DNA from: Lichenostomus cassidix
Lineage: Eukaryota; Chordata; Aves; Passeriformes; Meliphagidae
Assembly: GCA_008360975.2 (NCBI GenBank)
Contig: CM039179.1
Span: 48,490,359 to 48,554,358, forward strand
DNA length: 64,000 nt
Reading direction: 5' to 3'
Below are positions 1 through 13,100 of this stretch, piece after piece. Under the pieces are notes generated by a model. That model worked only from the letters and a program-made list of their open reading frames with translations. It did no database searches and had not been told where the DNA came from. Each line of letters starts with the position of its first letter. Within the stretch, counting starts at the first letter, position 1. The position numbers and the translations under genes were made by a program.

Positions 1-1026
1 GAAAAGTTAGCCTACATTGTCTTGTTGCTAAGGTTCAGCTAAGGAATGAGTATCAATGAATTTACAGAAGAAGGAGGAATATTTGTATTCAAAGATTTGC
101 ATAAGCAGTTTATAACGTGACAGCCTGATTTGGGGTACTTTTGTTTACTGTTCACATAAGGGCTGAATTTGGGAAGAATTAGTTGCTCCTGATTCATGGT
201 TTCCATTGAATGTGACACTTCTGAAAGGATGAGAAGTGTCCAGAAAATTCTTGGTAGCATGCTTAACCTATAAAACAGGAGAAGTAAGATATAAGAAACA
301 AATTGCTTGTCCATGACCTGCTTACACTCAGCCTCAATTATGCACAGTACATCACTGCCTAAGTTTAGATTTTTAAAAGTAGTCTGGAAAAAAATTAAAT
401 ATATGTGTCATTGCTTTCTTGAAATCATATCTTTTCTTGAAGACTTTTACTTAGATGGAAAAGTGTTTTAAAAATAAATGGACTTCAAAATTAGTAAGTG
501 GATAAGAGGAAAAAAAAGTCATGATTTGAATAACTTTCGTCATGAAACATGGAACATTTTCTTTAAAAGTAATAACTTTGCACCTTAAATATAGTAATTG
601 CAAACAAGTTTATGGTTATGGTTTTTAAATGTAGCATTTATATTATGATCTTGCTCCAAATGAGTGTTTTTAGTGTAATATTGTAGGATGTAAAGCATGA
701 TAATTATTTTTAAAGACAATAATGGGTATTTGCTATCAAATTTTACTCTAGTGTGAGTCTGTTGTATTTCCATTGCTTGCAGTACAGTTGCATACTTAAA
801 AATTCAGGCAAAACTTTCGCTATGGGACATTTATTGTTTTTTTGCACAAGTTATCAAGAAATGGCAACTTTCTTTTATTTTAAGGTCTTTTGAATTTAAG
901 AAAACAAGATTACTATATAAGTATTATTCTTTTTGTTTTTTCATTGCTTTTAATTTGAATTTTGTTTAACACACTTGTTTCCATTTTGTGAGCTTTCCTA
1001 TGCATGTGCAAAATGTTTCTCCTCAG
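1..1026 (+). other. MYCBP2 intron, 3' part
   Basis: AT-rich, T-rich intron sequence ending in the acceptor TTTCTCCTCAG before exon 1. I see no exon, RNA gene or clear repeat. Open frames here lack splice context or similarity to anything I know. Confidence 0.8.
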
Positions 1027-1134
1027 GCCCCCTTGTAATTCCTGGTCCTATTTTTATGAACCACCGAGAACAGGCTCTAGCCAGAATCAGACTCGCTCCA
1101 GCACCGCTGAAGCATAAACGGGACAAGCACAAAG
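1027..1134 (+). CDS. MYCBP2: MYCBP2 exon 1 of window (RCC1-domain loop)
   Basis: The acceptor TTTCTCCTCAG and donor AAAG|GTATTT bound 108 nt encoding a stretch with [20 protein letters not shown] and a basic LKHKRDKHK end. This matches the MYCBP2 region between RCC1-like repeats. It opens with the last two bases of a split codon and ends one base into the next, which exon 2 completes as Asp. The following intron (1135-8542) is the longest in the window at 7.4 kb. It holds a CR1 tail near 3.4 kb and one copy of an inverted pair near 8.0 kb. Otherwise it is plain T-rich intron. Confidence 0.93.
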
Positions 1135-4100
1135 GTATTTGGTCTTCCTTATTGACTAGGGTGGAAACAAGCCCAGCCTCCCAGTCACTTCTTCCAGGCA
1201 CTGCATCTCTCTTTTCAAAGAACTGCACAAAATGAGTTCTGCCTTTCTTCCTGTTAGTATCTTGTTACCTGAGGAGAAAGAAAATGCATTTCAATGTTGG
1301 CCTTTCTTTAGAAGTGTAAGTGTTCATTAATCTGCATTGTCTTTTTCTTTCTCCCTTTTTTTTGTGAAATATGCATTGTCTTTCCATGTGTCTTCTCTCA
1401 TTTCTAATGCTGTCTCGTTTCTAAGGTTCTTTTATATTACTGTAGGAAGCTTTACACGTTAGAGCAACTCAAGACTGTTGCACTGCATTTGTGTTGGACT
1501 TTTTAATCCTTTGTGTTGTATATTTGGGGTGATTACTTTAACATATCAATTCCAGGCTTCTTAATTCTAGCACAAATCTTTTCATAGGTACGTCATCTTT
1601 CAACAAGCTCTTTTTAGAAGTGAAATACTTAAAATAATGTAAACGCTACTTTTTCCTAACTTTGAATGGGGGAATGTAAATCAAAATACAGGTTTACTTG
1701 GCAATATTCTGGAGTTAAATATTTTTTACGGAGTGTAAGTATGAACATGTCTTTATTTCAGACATTTTTGTGTGTTTGGCAAGCCAATTCATTATATCTT
1801 GGACTTCTAAGTGTGTCATTTGTTCAGATGTAAATGACTTAAATATTTCTTAAAAAGTGGTAGTGTAATACTAAAATCTTCAACTGAACTTAGTGAAGTT
1901 GAGCTGTCTCAAATGTGATCGTACTTTGCATATATCTGTGTATTGATGTATATAAATATTTATAAAAGATAAATACGTACAATGGAGATTACAGACCTGA
2001 TAAAAGTAAATAGGAAGCTCCTAAAATGGTGAAGCCAGAATGCTTCAACTATTTTCTAAAGAATGCCTAAATAGTAAAAGAGTTAGTATGTCACTTCAGT
2101 TGAATTAGTGGAAGTTACTGATGGTATCTGGCATGTCTGCAAACAAACTGTATGTCAGTTTGAAGCCTTATGGGATAAAGTTTCAGTGTGTGTGGGTGAT
2201 AGGCTTACTGAGTTGTGAACATACTGGATTATGAAATCATCGTAAGTCTATTTTATGGAAATGAAAGCAAAATATGATCCTTTGAATCTGCATAACATTC
2301 AGTCTTTTCAGAAGACATATTGTCTGAGCTTCAAGTCCTGATGGATTAAGTAGAATAACCTATCATCATCTCACTGGAGAGATTGCATGCTGAAGGAGAA
2401 CATACTGAATCAAAGTGTTGTTATATGAGTGACAATTTGCTGATGACCATTATCCTTGAGTTGGATACTACTGCTAGTTGTATTGCAAACCCTTGACTCC
2501 ACAGGCAAGTGCATAAAGGGAGTACGCTTGTCCTGCCTACATCTGTACTTTTTGGGCATGTGTTAAGTCATTGGAGCTCACTTCACATCAAGTATCTCCT
2601 TATAAGTAGTACATTCATTAGTGTCAGTTTAAGGCTTATGTTGCCTCTTGGAGTTGTAAGAACAGTGTAAAGGTCTGTGTTGTGTTGGAAGATTTTTGTC
2701 AGATATATCCTGTAGAACTGAACATAATTTTTTCTTTAAGGAAGGCTATATGCAAGGAAATACTCAGTTTATTTTAGTTCTTTATGTCTTATGCTAAACA
2801 GATAAGGTTTTCAAGTAAACTTTGAGACCCTTCTCTGCCTCAGAAGATTGCCTCTCAAAAGACAGCTGTAAATTCCATTAAGAATTAGAAATACCCCTTA
2901 ATTTCTCAAAGAGGTTCCAAGGGAAAAAGGAAAATTGGTGAAGTGGGTTGTTACCAAAGTAACAGGTGAGGTGGTGGTAATTGTGAAAAATATAATGTGT
3001 ATTTCTTATCTTACAAGGCGTGCCTCTGTTCTAGAGGCAGAATGTAGAAGCAATAATAGAGCAATGAGGCAGAGATAAAAGGACATTATTACACTGAAAT
3101 CAGCAAGTTTTTTTGTTTTATTTTTGAACGTGATGCTTTCCAAACTGTCTTCCTTCCTTCAAATGTTTCTCTTATAGTAGTCTCCGTTTTACCAACCAGA
3201 CCTTTAAGATCATTGGGCAAGGAACATTTAGTTCAGCTGGTAAGGCCAGTACTAAACTTGCTGGTACCTACCTGTTGCCACTTCCCTGCTTGCAGCTGCA
3301 AACTTCCTTGATAATGATATTTAAACTTGCATGTAGGCAGCTTCTGCAGGACTGACAATTATGGTCCCATATAAAAAGTGTATCTGATATGTACTTATAC
3401 ATATTGTCACATCATTGAGTCATGGAATGGTTTGGGTTGGAAGGACCTTAAAGATCATTCAGTCCCAACCCCCTGGCATGGACAGGGACACCTTCCACTA
3501 GATCAGGTTGCTCAAAGCTCCAACCAGCCTGGCCTTGAACACTTCTGGGGGTGGGGCATCCTTGATTTCTCTGGGCAGCCTGTTCCAGTGCTTCATCACC
3601 CTCAAACTAAAGAATTTTTTCATAATAATCTACATGTCTTATCACTTGTGGAATTCCTCTGTTTGATTGTCCAGCTGAAAACTCCTTCAACTTCATTGAA
3701 ACAGCAGGGGTTTTTTTAGAAATTTTGGCATTGTCATTTACTCTTTCTGCATTTATAGGGTCTGCATATCAAGAGCCTTGTTACTGCAAGAAACTGCATA
3801 TTAAGTATAGTCTTCCTGATCTGTGTCTTCTGTATATTTCACAATTATAAATAGAAAGGATAAGCTACAAAATTTTTGGTGTTCAGGGAGTGGTTTGACA
3901 CTAAGAAGAAAAAATGAGCTTGTGCTTCATCCTCATTCTCTAATGAGGTAGTGTGTTTCCAGTCTACATCTCCAATCCCTGTGTATTCCCATAACTGGGG
4001 ATCTGAGTAAAGAAAAATTAATGGAAGTCTGTAAAATTTTCTCAACTGCAGGAATAAGCTGAATAGCAATTAAAAATGAAGGTTCTTGTGTCTGCTAAGA

Positions 4101-7100
4101 TTCAGCAATTTGAATGCCACCTTTTTCCCCAGTTTGAAGTAGTGTTAAATGTTCTAAGGAATATGAAACAAATACCCTCAAAAGGACAAATAGTAGATGA
4201 AGCTGAACCTGCATCAGTGGAACAAGATACAGGTCAACCATTTTGCCAATGCTAAGCCAAAAATTACTTGATGTTCCAGAAAACTTACTTGGAATATGAT
4301 TTTTAGCTTTTTAGATTAAGATATCAAGTGAAGGGCAGAGTAGTTTGAAGCACTCACTGGAGTGAAACAGCTGGCAATGAAAAACCTACATCTAAGACTG
4401 AGTTTATAGTAGAATGTGAGTTTATTATCACTTTATTGTATGTGTAATGCACTTGTGATTCTGCATATCATTTTTGACCTGTAAGCTCTGTGGCAACCTC
4501 TCAGACATCCAACAGACTTACTTTTTTTACTATCCTTATCGGATGGATGATTTTCACAACCAGAGTGTGTTCCTTTTCCTCCTGCACCATAGCTATGTAG
4601 TTGGGTACAGGTATTTCAACTGAAGCCTGTGTTAGAAGCCAAGAAGCTGCAGGCACAGGCTGATTTGTTCAAGTGATGGTTATATAAAATCTGTAAATTA
4701 CTTTACGGCATTCAGAACACCCTATGTTGGACAGGGTTGGACATCACAGAGACTAATTAGTAACTTGACTAATATGCTTTATTTGGGTAATTGCTGCTGA
4801 ACAAAACGAAGACTTGTTGGCATATAATGCAGTCTGAAGAGACAGTTAATGTAAGAATTTTTAATGTATGGTCATAATCCATTAAAGCTTTTCATTTGTG
4901 GGGAGAAGACATGTATTTAATGTCTTTAGAAATGCTTTTTCTCTCCTCCAAAGATGGATGCTAAGTGAGAAATGGAGTATCATCACTTTTACTGCTGCAG
5001 AATGCTAACAGAATGCTTTTCCTCTAGTCTGAGCCAAGGGTCCACAGTGTCATTCTGTAACGATGTTGGGTTTGGGTTTTTTGCCAGAAGTCTCATTTAA
5101 AGCTTATTACTTCACTTGTTGTTGGAATTGAATGAGCTTTTCCTTCATTCCTAGAAAGCAGTGGATTTTTGTGGCAGCAATATCAGCCAAGAGAACTTCT
5201 AAGCACATTTCATGGAGGAGGCAAATTGTCTTCAGGAGTTAAGAATTTTTTGAGGAAAATGGAGTAGTAGTGGGGATTGGTTGGTTGTATTTGCAGTTTT
5301 CTCTTTCCTTCCCCAGCCTTGAGATATCAGAGATGAAAACCCATCATTGTGAAGTTGTTCATGGAGCACACTCCTCAGTGTTGACAGCAGGAAGCACTTC
5401 ACAGCTTTTGCTTGCTGCTCTCTTCTCTCTCAGACAGATGGAGTCAATGTTTCTGTTCAGGGTTACTCCAGCTGGATAACACTGGAAGTACTAACTTGCT
5501 CTGCTTAAAGGTTCCATGGATCCCACAAGAAGAGTCTCTGCTTACCTTTCAGGAGCAGTTGTTTTGATATTAGTTTTAATGGAATGTAAATTGCACAATT
5601 GTTTGAAGAAAAACTAACGTGTATCTCCCTAGTTACAGTTGTCCCTTGAGACATGCAAATAAGCTTTCAGCATCCAACTTTGACTCACATTTATAAAAAC
5701 ACTTCGTCTGTGTGAAAGTAATGGAAGGAAAGGGGATGACCCAGTTTATTTGCAGCCTTATCTTGAAGTGTACGTTCTCCTAGCCAGTGTTGCTGGAAAA
5801 ATATGATATGCATTGGCCATGTAATGGAGTAAAAGATAAACAGTGTAGTCCAAAGGTATTGATCTAAAAGTAAATAGTGTGATATTCTATTTGGCTTTGT
5901 ATATTTTGGTCAAAAGGTATTTTTTTTCCTAAACAAGACTAGTTGTTTTAGTTGCAAGGGTTTTGTACTTAATCGCACGTAAATTATCACATGCTTATCA
6001 AGTTTTGAAGATCCAAACAATTCAGAACTCTTGAGATGGTTACTGACTGTGCAAAGAAGGCTGAGAGGAATTCCATTTTCACTGTAAAAATTTCACACTT
6101 AAGCAAAGCAAGATATAGTTAAAAGACAGTTGCTTCTGTCTATTCCTACATTCTTAGAGCCTTTGAGATGTTTGCTTTGGAAATTGATAATGTACTTTGT
6201 AAAGTATAACTTCGTAAAACTTTATCCTTTAATTTTGTTTCTCAGATAAGGAATTGCAAAACTTGTTTCGTTTGAGGGTACTTGTCTCTACATCTTGCTC
6301 ACTAGTATTTAGTGTTTCTTCGAGGGTGGTATGGTGTTAGACTTTCATTTATGACTTTGGAGAAAATGGGGATATATCTAGAATCATGTTTTATTTAAAG
6401 GTAGAATCATACATGTATTTATCAATTGAGAAAACAGCGATCCTTTACTTTTTATTAGTAGTTTTTGGAGCCCTTTGGAGCAGGATATTTTTCTTAATGA
6501 TGAGGCAGGAAATGCACATGTGCCTCTTCAAGTATCTGCAGGTGACTTGATATGTTGCTATTACGCGACCAGAAGACGCCTGCTGCTACATTTTGCTTAT
6601 GTGACTTGCATAGGTGACATGGTTGCTGTATGTCTAGTGTGTTTCACTGTAGGAGGTGCATACAGCCATGGCACATTCTTACTGGACATGTGTATTCCTG
6701 GCAGATGATTATTTAACTGCATTTACACAGTGGGAAATAGCACATTTTTCATTAGTCAGTAATGTCTGAGGGAGGAGGGGAGACAGGGGCCACAGGTAGA
6801 CTTCCAAAATAATTAGCTTTTTTGTGCTCCTGTCTGAAACGCTTGTATGAAATGGGGAAGCCATAAGTAGGCTGCTTGCTGAATAAATAATTCCGGTGGC
6901 AGTATTGGCTGCTAGAACAATCTTCTGATCACTTTGGCATGTAGAGTTTGTTGCAAAAGTAGGCATAAAAAGTTCAGAGATACTGTATTTGAGAAGTAGT
7001 CAACTAACGTACCTCTGAGCTTCTTAGGCCAGAATTACAAGACTAGGAGGAAAAATATAATTTTGGGGGGGTTGTTGTTGTTAAACAGTGATTCTGTCTC

Positions 7101-10100
7101 TATATTTGCTTTTGTTATTAATACAAAAAAGCTGCACACAGATCTTCAGAAACATTCTTCTAACTTGTGTGGAGTCTGGTTGTACACAACCTCAAAATTC
7201 CATAGAAATTCTGAGAGACAGGGTTTTTTTCACCATGTCTCCATTTCACATCTCTCCAGCATGTAGTGCATGTTTCAAGGAGATACTTTATCTGTGCTTT
7301 TGAACTTAATTCTTCAAAAGCATTCATACCTATATGCGCTGTTTCTTTACAGATGGGAACTACATGCAGATACATGTAATTTCTATACTCAGTCATCACT
7401 AGAAAATAGCTTTAGTCTTAGAAGAGTAAGATTTTTTTAAAACTGGTATGTAATAAAAGTATGAAATTACCGTATCAGCAGCTTCTCTGCAATAAAAAGT
7501 TTGAGCAATGTGTAGAAAAGCAGAATTACATTTTAAAAAATCTTAAAGTCTGTAATTGCTGTGCTTCACACAGGGAATAATGAAGTCTTGAAGTTCAGAT
7601 TTCCACTGATGATTATTCAGGAAAATGTAGAAATTCTGAGTATGGATCTAAATTAACAACACCTTGAATTCTTTGAGCAGTATTTGTTTTCTTGTATCAG
7701 TTTTGGTAATAGAGCTGTACTCGGTCAGAATTATCAGAGAGACTGTGCAGTCATCTATGTGCACTTATTTTGCTTAATGTACTTCTGTCATTTCTCTATG
7801 CTAGACACAGTGTGACTAAAGTTTATTAGATGATGGAAACATTCCGATTACGGGAGAAAATGGTAGCTTGCAAAAAATTTAAAAACAACACATTGGACTT
7901 CAGTGCTTTTGTCCAGTGTGGAGGCAGTTTGACTTTAGGAACTAATAATGTACTTCATACTTACTAAATACATACATGCTTACTGAAAGAAATCCACATA
8001 AATTATATCTAAAAATGCCTGGAAACAGACATGCTCTTGGAGAGTATGTTTGCATTGTTAGAAATGAGCTGTGTAAGTAATTGTCAGGTACTGAAAACAG
8101 GGGCTCTGTGTCAAAGTTGGAGTCAAGTAAAATCCTTAAGGAGTAGTAATTGGAAAAGACAGACTAGGCTATGCCTATTGAACTACAGTGTTGCCTACTT
8201 AATAATTCTACCTTATTGAAGAATGAAAGTGGTGGCTGTTAAACAAAGCTTTTGAAGTTTGAGTTTTCTGTTTTGCTGTTCTTTTTGTGTGCTCTTTGGG
8301 AAGTTTCTGCTGTAGAGAGTATTTTCCAATGTGTAACTTTATAGTACATTGTTAAAAAATAGTTTCTATCATCTTCCCGCATCTGCTTTGATGCCACATT
8401 TTGAGCTGTCTCTTTTGCTACTCTGTGAGTTCTCTTCTGCCTTACAAGTGGTGTAGTGGGGAGTTACTATTCTGGTTCTATTCATTCTTCTAATATAGCT
8501 TTATTAGAATGCATGGGATATAATTGTAACTTTTGTTTATAGATGGAAGTGGAGAAAGAGGTGAGAAGGATGCCAGCAAAATCACAACATATCCACCGGG
8601 GGCTGTCCGCTTTGACTGTGAGCTGCGAGCTGTGCAAGTCAGTTGTGGATTTCATCATTCAGGTAAAAACAAATAAATGAATGTTAATCGTAGTACAGTT
8701 TTTTTTAAATGTTGTCATATGTGTTTTCACTGCTTTATATTCAGTTTTTAATATGGATGTACACAGGATTGTTGAAAGTTGAAAATGTAGCAGGGTCATT
8801 TTGTAGCCTACTACACTGTCAAAGAAACATAGAATATCTTCAGTTAGAATGCACCCACAAGGATCTGCAAGTCCAACTCTTGACCCTGCACAGGACTATC
8901 TCGAAGAATCACACCATGTCCCTGGGAGTATTGTTCAAACACATCCTGAATTCTGTCAGGCTTCTGCAACCGCTTCCCTGGGGAGCTTATTGCAGTGTCC
9001 AGCCGCCTTCTGGGTGAGGAGCCTTTTCCAGATACCCAGCCTAAACCTCCCCTGACACAACTTGGTGCCATTTCATCACATGCTAAAGTACGATAACCAC
9101 CCAAGCCCCCACATCACCTCCCTGATTCCAGCAATGAAAGGCAGCTCACTGTCTTTCAGCACTGACAAGGACTATAGGTATCTATATTGAGTTACATCAG
9201 AGTTTGGAAGCAATTTTGGAGTCAGTTCAAAATACCTGTATGATAGAGCTCTAGTCCTGCATAGAGGTGCTAGTTGTGATGGGTTGTGGAATCTGGTCTA
9301 GGTCTTTTAGGGATCATTAACTGCTACTCAGAAGGGTAACCAGCGCTAGTGCAGTGCCATGTCATGTGCGTATGTCAGAAAAATACTTTGTTCTTTTTCA
9401 GTGGTTTTGATGGAGAATGGTGATGTTTACACATTTGGATATGGGCAGCATGGGCAACTTGGACACGGTGATGTTAATTCCAGGTGAGCTGGTAATTAAA
9501 GAATGTGATTGTGTATTACTGTACTGCTGCATAAGGAGTGGCTAAATTTCTAGTTCTCTGTAGCTAGCAAGTGTGAAAATTCAAATATAGACCAAATAAA
9601 TTTGAAAAGCTCTTGTTCTCCATTTACTCCCCATAACCTGCTGAATATAAGATACAGTAACAGTACTCTTGTATTGCATAAATAATTTATTTAAGACATG
9701 AAAGCTTCTGTGCGTAGTTATTAGCATTGCAAAGCTATAACTGAGTTTGAAAGACTTCTTTCTCTCTAATTCTCCCTACATATATGAGAATTTCATTGAA
9801 GTCTCATTAAGATTTCATTATTTCTGTAAAATACTACATATGCAATAATTCAAGTAGTATGATATTATAAACCTAGATTAACCTGTTTCTGGTAAATCAT
9901 TAATAAGAGTTCACAGAATATTCACAAAACCACAGAATATTCTGAGTTGGAAGGGACCCACGAGAATCATTGAGTCCAACTCTCATGTGAATGGCCTGTG
10001 TGGGGACCAAACCCACAACCTTAGTGTTAATAGCACCGTGCTCTGAGCAGCTGAGCTAATCTCAGTTCAGTTCTGATAAAGTCTCATTTTTTGCTCGTGT

Positions 10101-13100
10101 CCAAACTGAAGGCCTTAAGCTTTGGTCTCAGCTGCATTTTGTAGTAACTTATTTTGGGTGTTGGGAGAAGAGTGATGTGTGTTTTCTCTATGGTCAGTGG
10201 AAATAGAGAAGTCAACAGAGCATGGAGAGCTATGTGACTAACCATCTACTACTTACATGCTTTAGATATGCTTAGTAGCTCTGAAAACTTGATCTCCATT
10301 GACTACGGTGAGAGCACATGTAATTTAATATAGGTGTCTTTAATGTGAAGCTCAGTCTCACCCTTATTATCTCATGCTTAGAGTCTCATCTATTCATTAA
10401 AGTAACTAAAAAAACAGTGTTCTGCCTTAAAAGGAGATGTGATTGAGGTTTTGGACATGTACATATGCCGTATAATGCGCATGACAGGGTTCTCTGCAGT
10501 AGGAATCTTTGAGACTTTGTGTATCCAGTGACACTCAGTATCCTTATGTAAAAGGCATACAGAGTGGAGCATCCGTGACCTGTCTTCAGTTCTCTTGTTT
10601 CTCTTGTAGCTGTGAGGTGAAAATTACTGAACTTCTATCCTCCTAATCTCTTTGGAGACTTCAAAACCCTTCCTTTTGTCAAGTTCCTGAAGAAATCTTC
10701 ATCTTAAAACTTTCATTGGATTCACTAAGCCAAAGGGGGAGAGGGAAAAAAGAAAGCATACTGGAAATGTTGGATGTTGCCTTGTATTGACTGCTGTGCC
10801 TGATAGTAGTCTCTGAAGTGTTACCCTTACTCAGTTTGCATTAGACTGGTGAATACAGTCTGTGTTTCTGTTTATGGGAGAGTCATGTCACAGACAAGTA
10901 CTTTGGTTTTTCCTTCCTGGAAATTCTTGGGTACTTGTTCCAAGGAACAATGGCTTAAACTAGCAATTCAAGTCACAATTAGAATAAGGCCAGTTTCTGT
11001 TTTAAAGAATGAAGAGGTACAAACAGCAGTGCCATTTGTACTGGTAACTTACTGTCACCTCTTTCCAAGTTTGATGAAATCACTTGGCATTTTGGAAGGC
11101 TTCAGAGCTATCTGCTGTATTTGTCAGTATTTCAGGTAGTAAACCCTTCATCTTTTGCTCATTTAGATAGAAACTGGATGAAGACCAAATGTAGTTCTAA
11201 GTGAGATCCTAGAGGAGAGTATGAAAAACCTTATGCTGAAGGATAATGCTTGATCAGAAGTAGAAGCTGAGGAGGTGCAAGTGACTTGGCACAGACCTTT
11301 GTATCATTCTACATCACACCGTAGAAAGTGTCTGCAAAAAGTCTTGAAGAAATTTGGAGTATGTCCTATGCATGAGAACTGGCTGTAGTACTATATTGCT
11401 ATTTAGCACCATCATTCAAATTATAATTTCTTCATTGATGTACTTCTTTTTCCAGCTTTAAGTAGAGATCTCTCCTCTGTCCTCACAGTAAGGGATTCAG
11501 AGAAGGAAACAGGGAATCCTTATGCAGAGTTCCACCTCAGTTGGGACGCAGTGGTGCTCAGATGGCCAGCTCCTGCCAGGTCAGTGGTATGTCAGTCATG
11601 CAGTGTGTCACATTGCCTGTATTGACCTCAGGAAGAGCATCATCTTCTGAATCCAGGAACTGTTACTCTACCATGTTTCTGGGAGAGAGAGAGAGAGAGG
11701 AGGAAAAAAAAAAAGTCATATTTAGGCATCCTTTTAGACACTTGTCTTGCAGTGTAAAAATGTAGTAGTGAGACTATATTTTTAAAGTCTTGAAAAAATG
11801 CTGAAGTATTTTGAATTCTGAGTAGCAGTCCAGACTTGCCTTTCTCCTTAATTAAGGAGATTCTGGACTCCTCTGTTAGAATATTGTAAATACCACAAAT
11901 TCTTTCTTTACTTCAGTAGGAATGAGGTAGATTACATGCCATATCAGTAAGCTGGAACCATTAAATTAGTCTGTTTAGGCTTTTTGTTGTAAAATCCACA
12001 GTGGTAGATGTTGATGAGCTATTCACTACATGAAAGATTTGTCAGTCTGTGCTTATATTCTCCTCAAATTAGATGCTGGTGAATAGAAACTCAGTGGAAG
12101 CAAGAACTGCTTTGCAGTATCTAGTCTTGATGAAAAATAGCATGTATTATGCTCAGGTAAGCAAAGGCCTGTTTGTTGCTGATGCTTCTCTCAAGAAACT
12201 GGAACTTAAAACTCCAGGATCTTTCTGTTACTGTTGAAAATTTGTCTGAATTTTTTGTACAAACTCTTGACTTCAGCACTCTAGTAGCAAGAACATGATC
12301 TGACAGTAAAGCTCCAGAAATGGAATGTGTGAAGTAATATGGTCTTGATAGGATTTTGCTTCCAAAGGTTCAACAAAAGCATAAAAGAAAACTGATCAGG
12401 CCTTCTATAGATGGTCAGCTATGTTCCACTTGAAGATAGAGACTATATCCTATTAGTAACTGGGGAAAAAAAATGTTCCATCATCTGTTTATTAGGACCA
12501 TGTTTATAGGTGCATTTTTTTATTATTTTATTCCGGTGGGGGTGTGCAGGTCATATTTACATCTTTTCACCAAATTTCCAGTCTGCTCTAAAATGTAAAA
12601 ATCCCTGTTTCCTCTAATTAAATTGTCCAACTTAGCTTGCACAACTTACTTACACAGCTCATTTCTAACAATGCAGACATACTCTCCAAGAGCATGTCTG
12701 TTTCTTGTCTGCTTCCGTGAATTTTTAGACATTATTTCCGTGATTTCTTTCAGTAAACATGTATGTATTTAAGTACGAAGTGCATTATTAGTTCCTGAAG
12801 TCAAACTGCCTCCACATTGGACAGAAGTTGCTACTGGTTTCCTTTTGCCCACTACACAGCAACAGCTCCCAGTGAACCTGTGTTTACAGCACCACGGTCA
12901 GCTGCCCCAAGTGACATGTTTGGGACTGGATGGGCAGCTGCTGGCTGCACAAGTACCATGGACAGCGATTGTTCCAACAGTTCATGCCGGATGACTTTTC
13001 AAAAGACTTCAACTGTGCCCAGAAATGCTTCCTCTTTGGGATGGAAGAGGGTTTCTGTGTGTTCAGCCAGAATGCATCTGGACCTTCTTCGATCCTGAGT

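Noticed and set aside
3378..3719. 113-codon + strand frame
   Set aside because: It is a reverse-strand reading of a CR1 tail with no homology as a protein.
8709..9104. Overlapping frames of 102, 86 and 68 codons on both strands
   Set aside because: All fall on the CR1 fragment in the intron between exons 2 and 3.
9992..10062. A tRNA-Ile gene on the minus strand
   Set aside because: The body is mutated at the anticodon and the B box and is fused to a CR1 tail, so it is a SINE head and not a tRNA gene.
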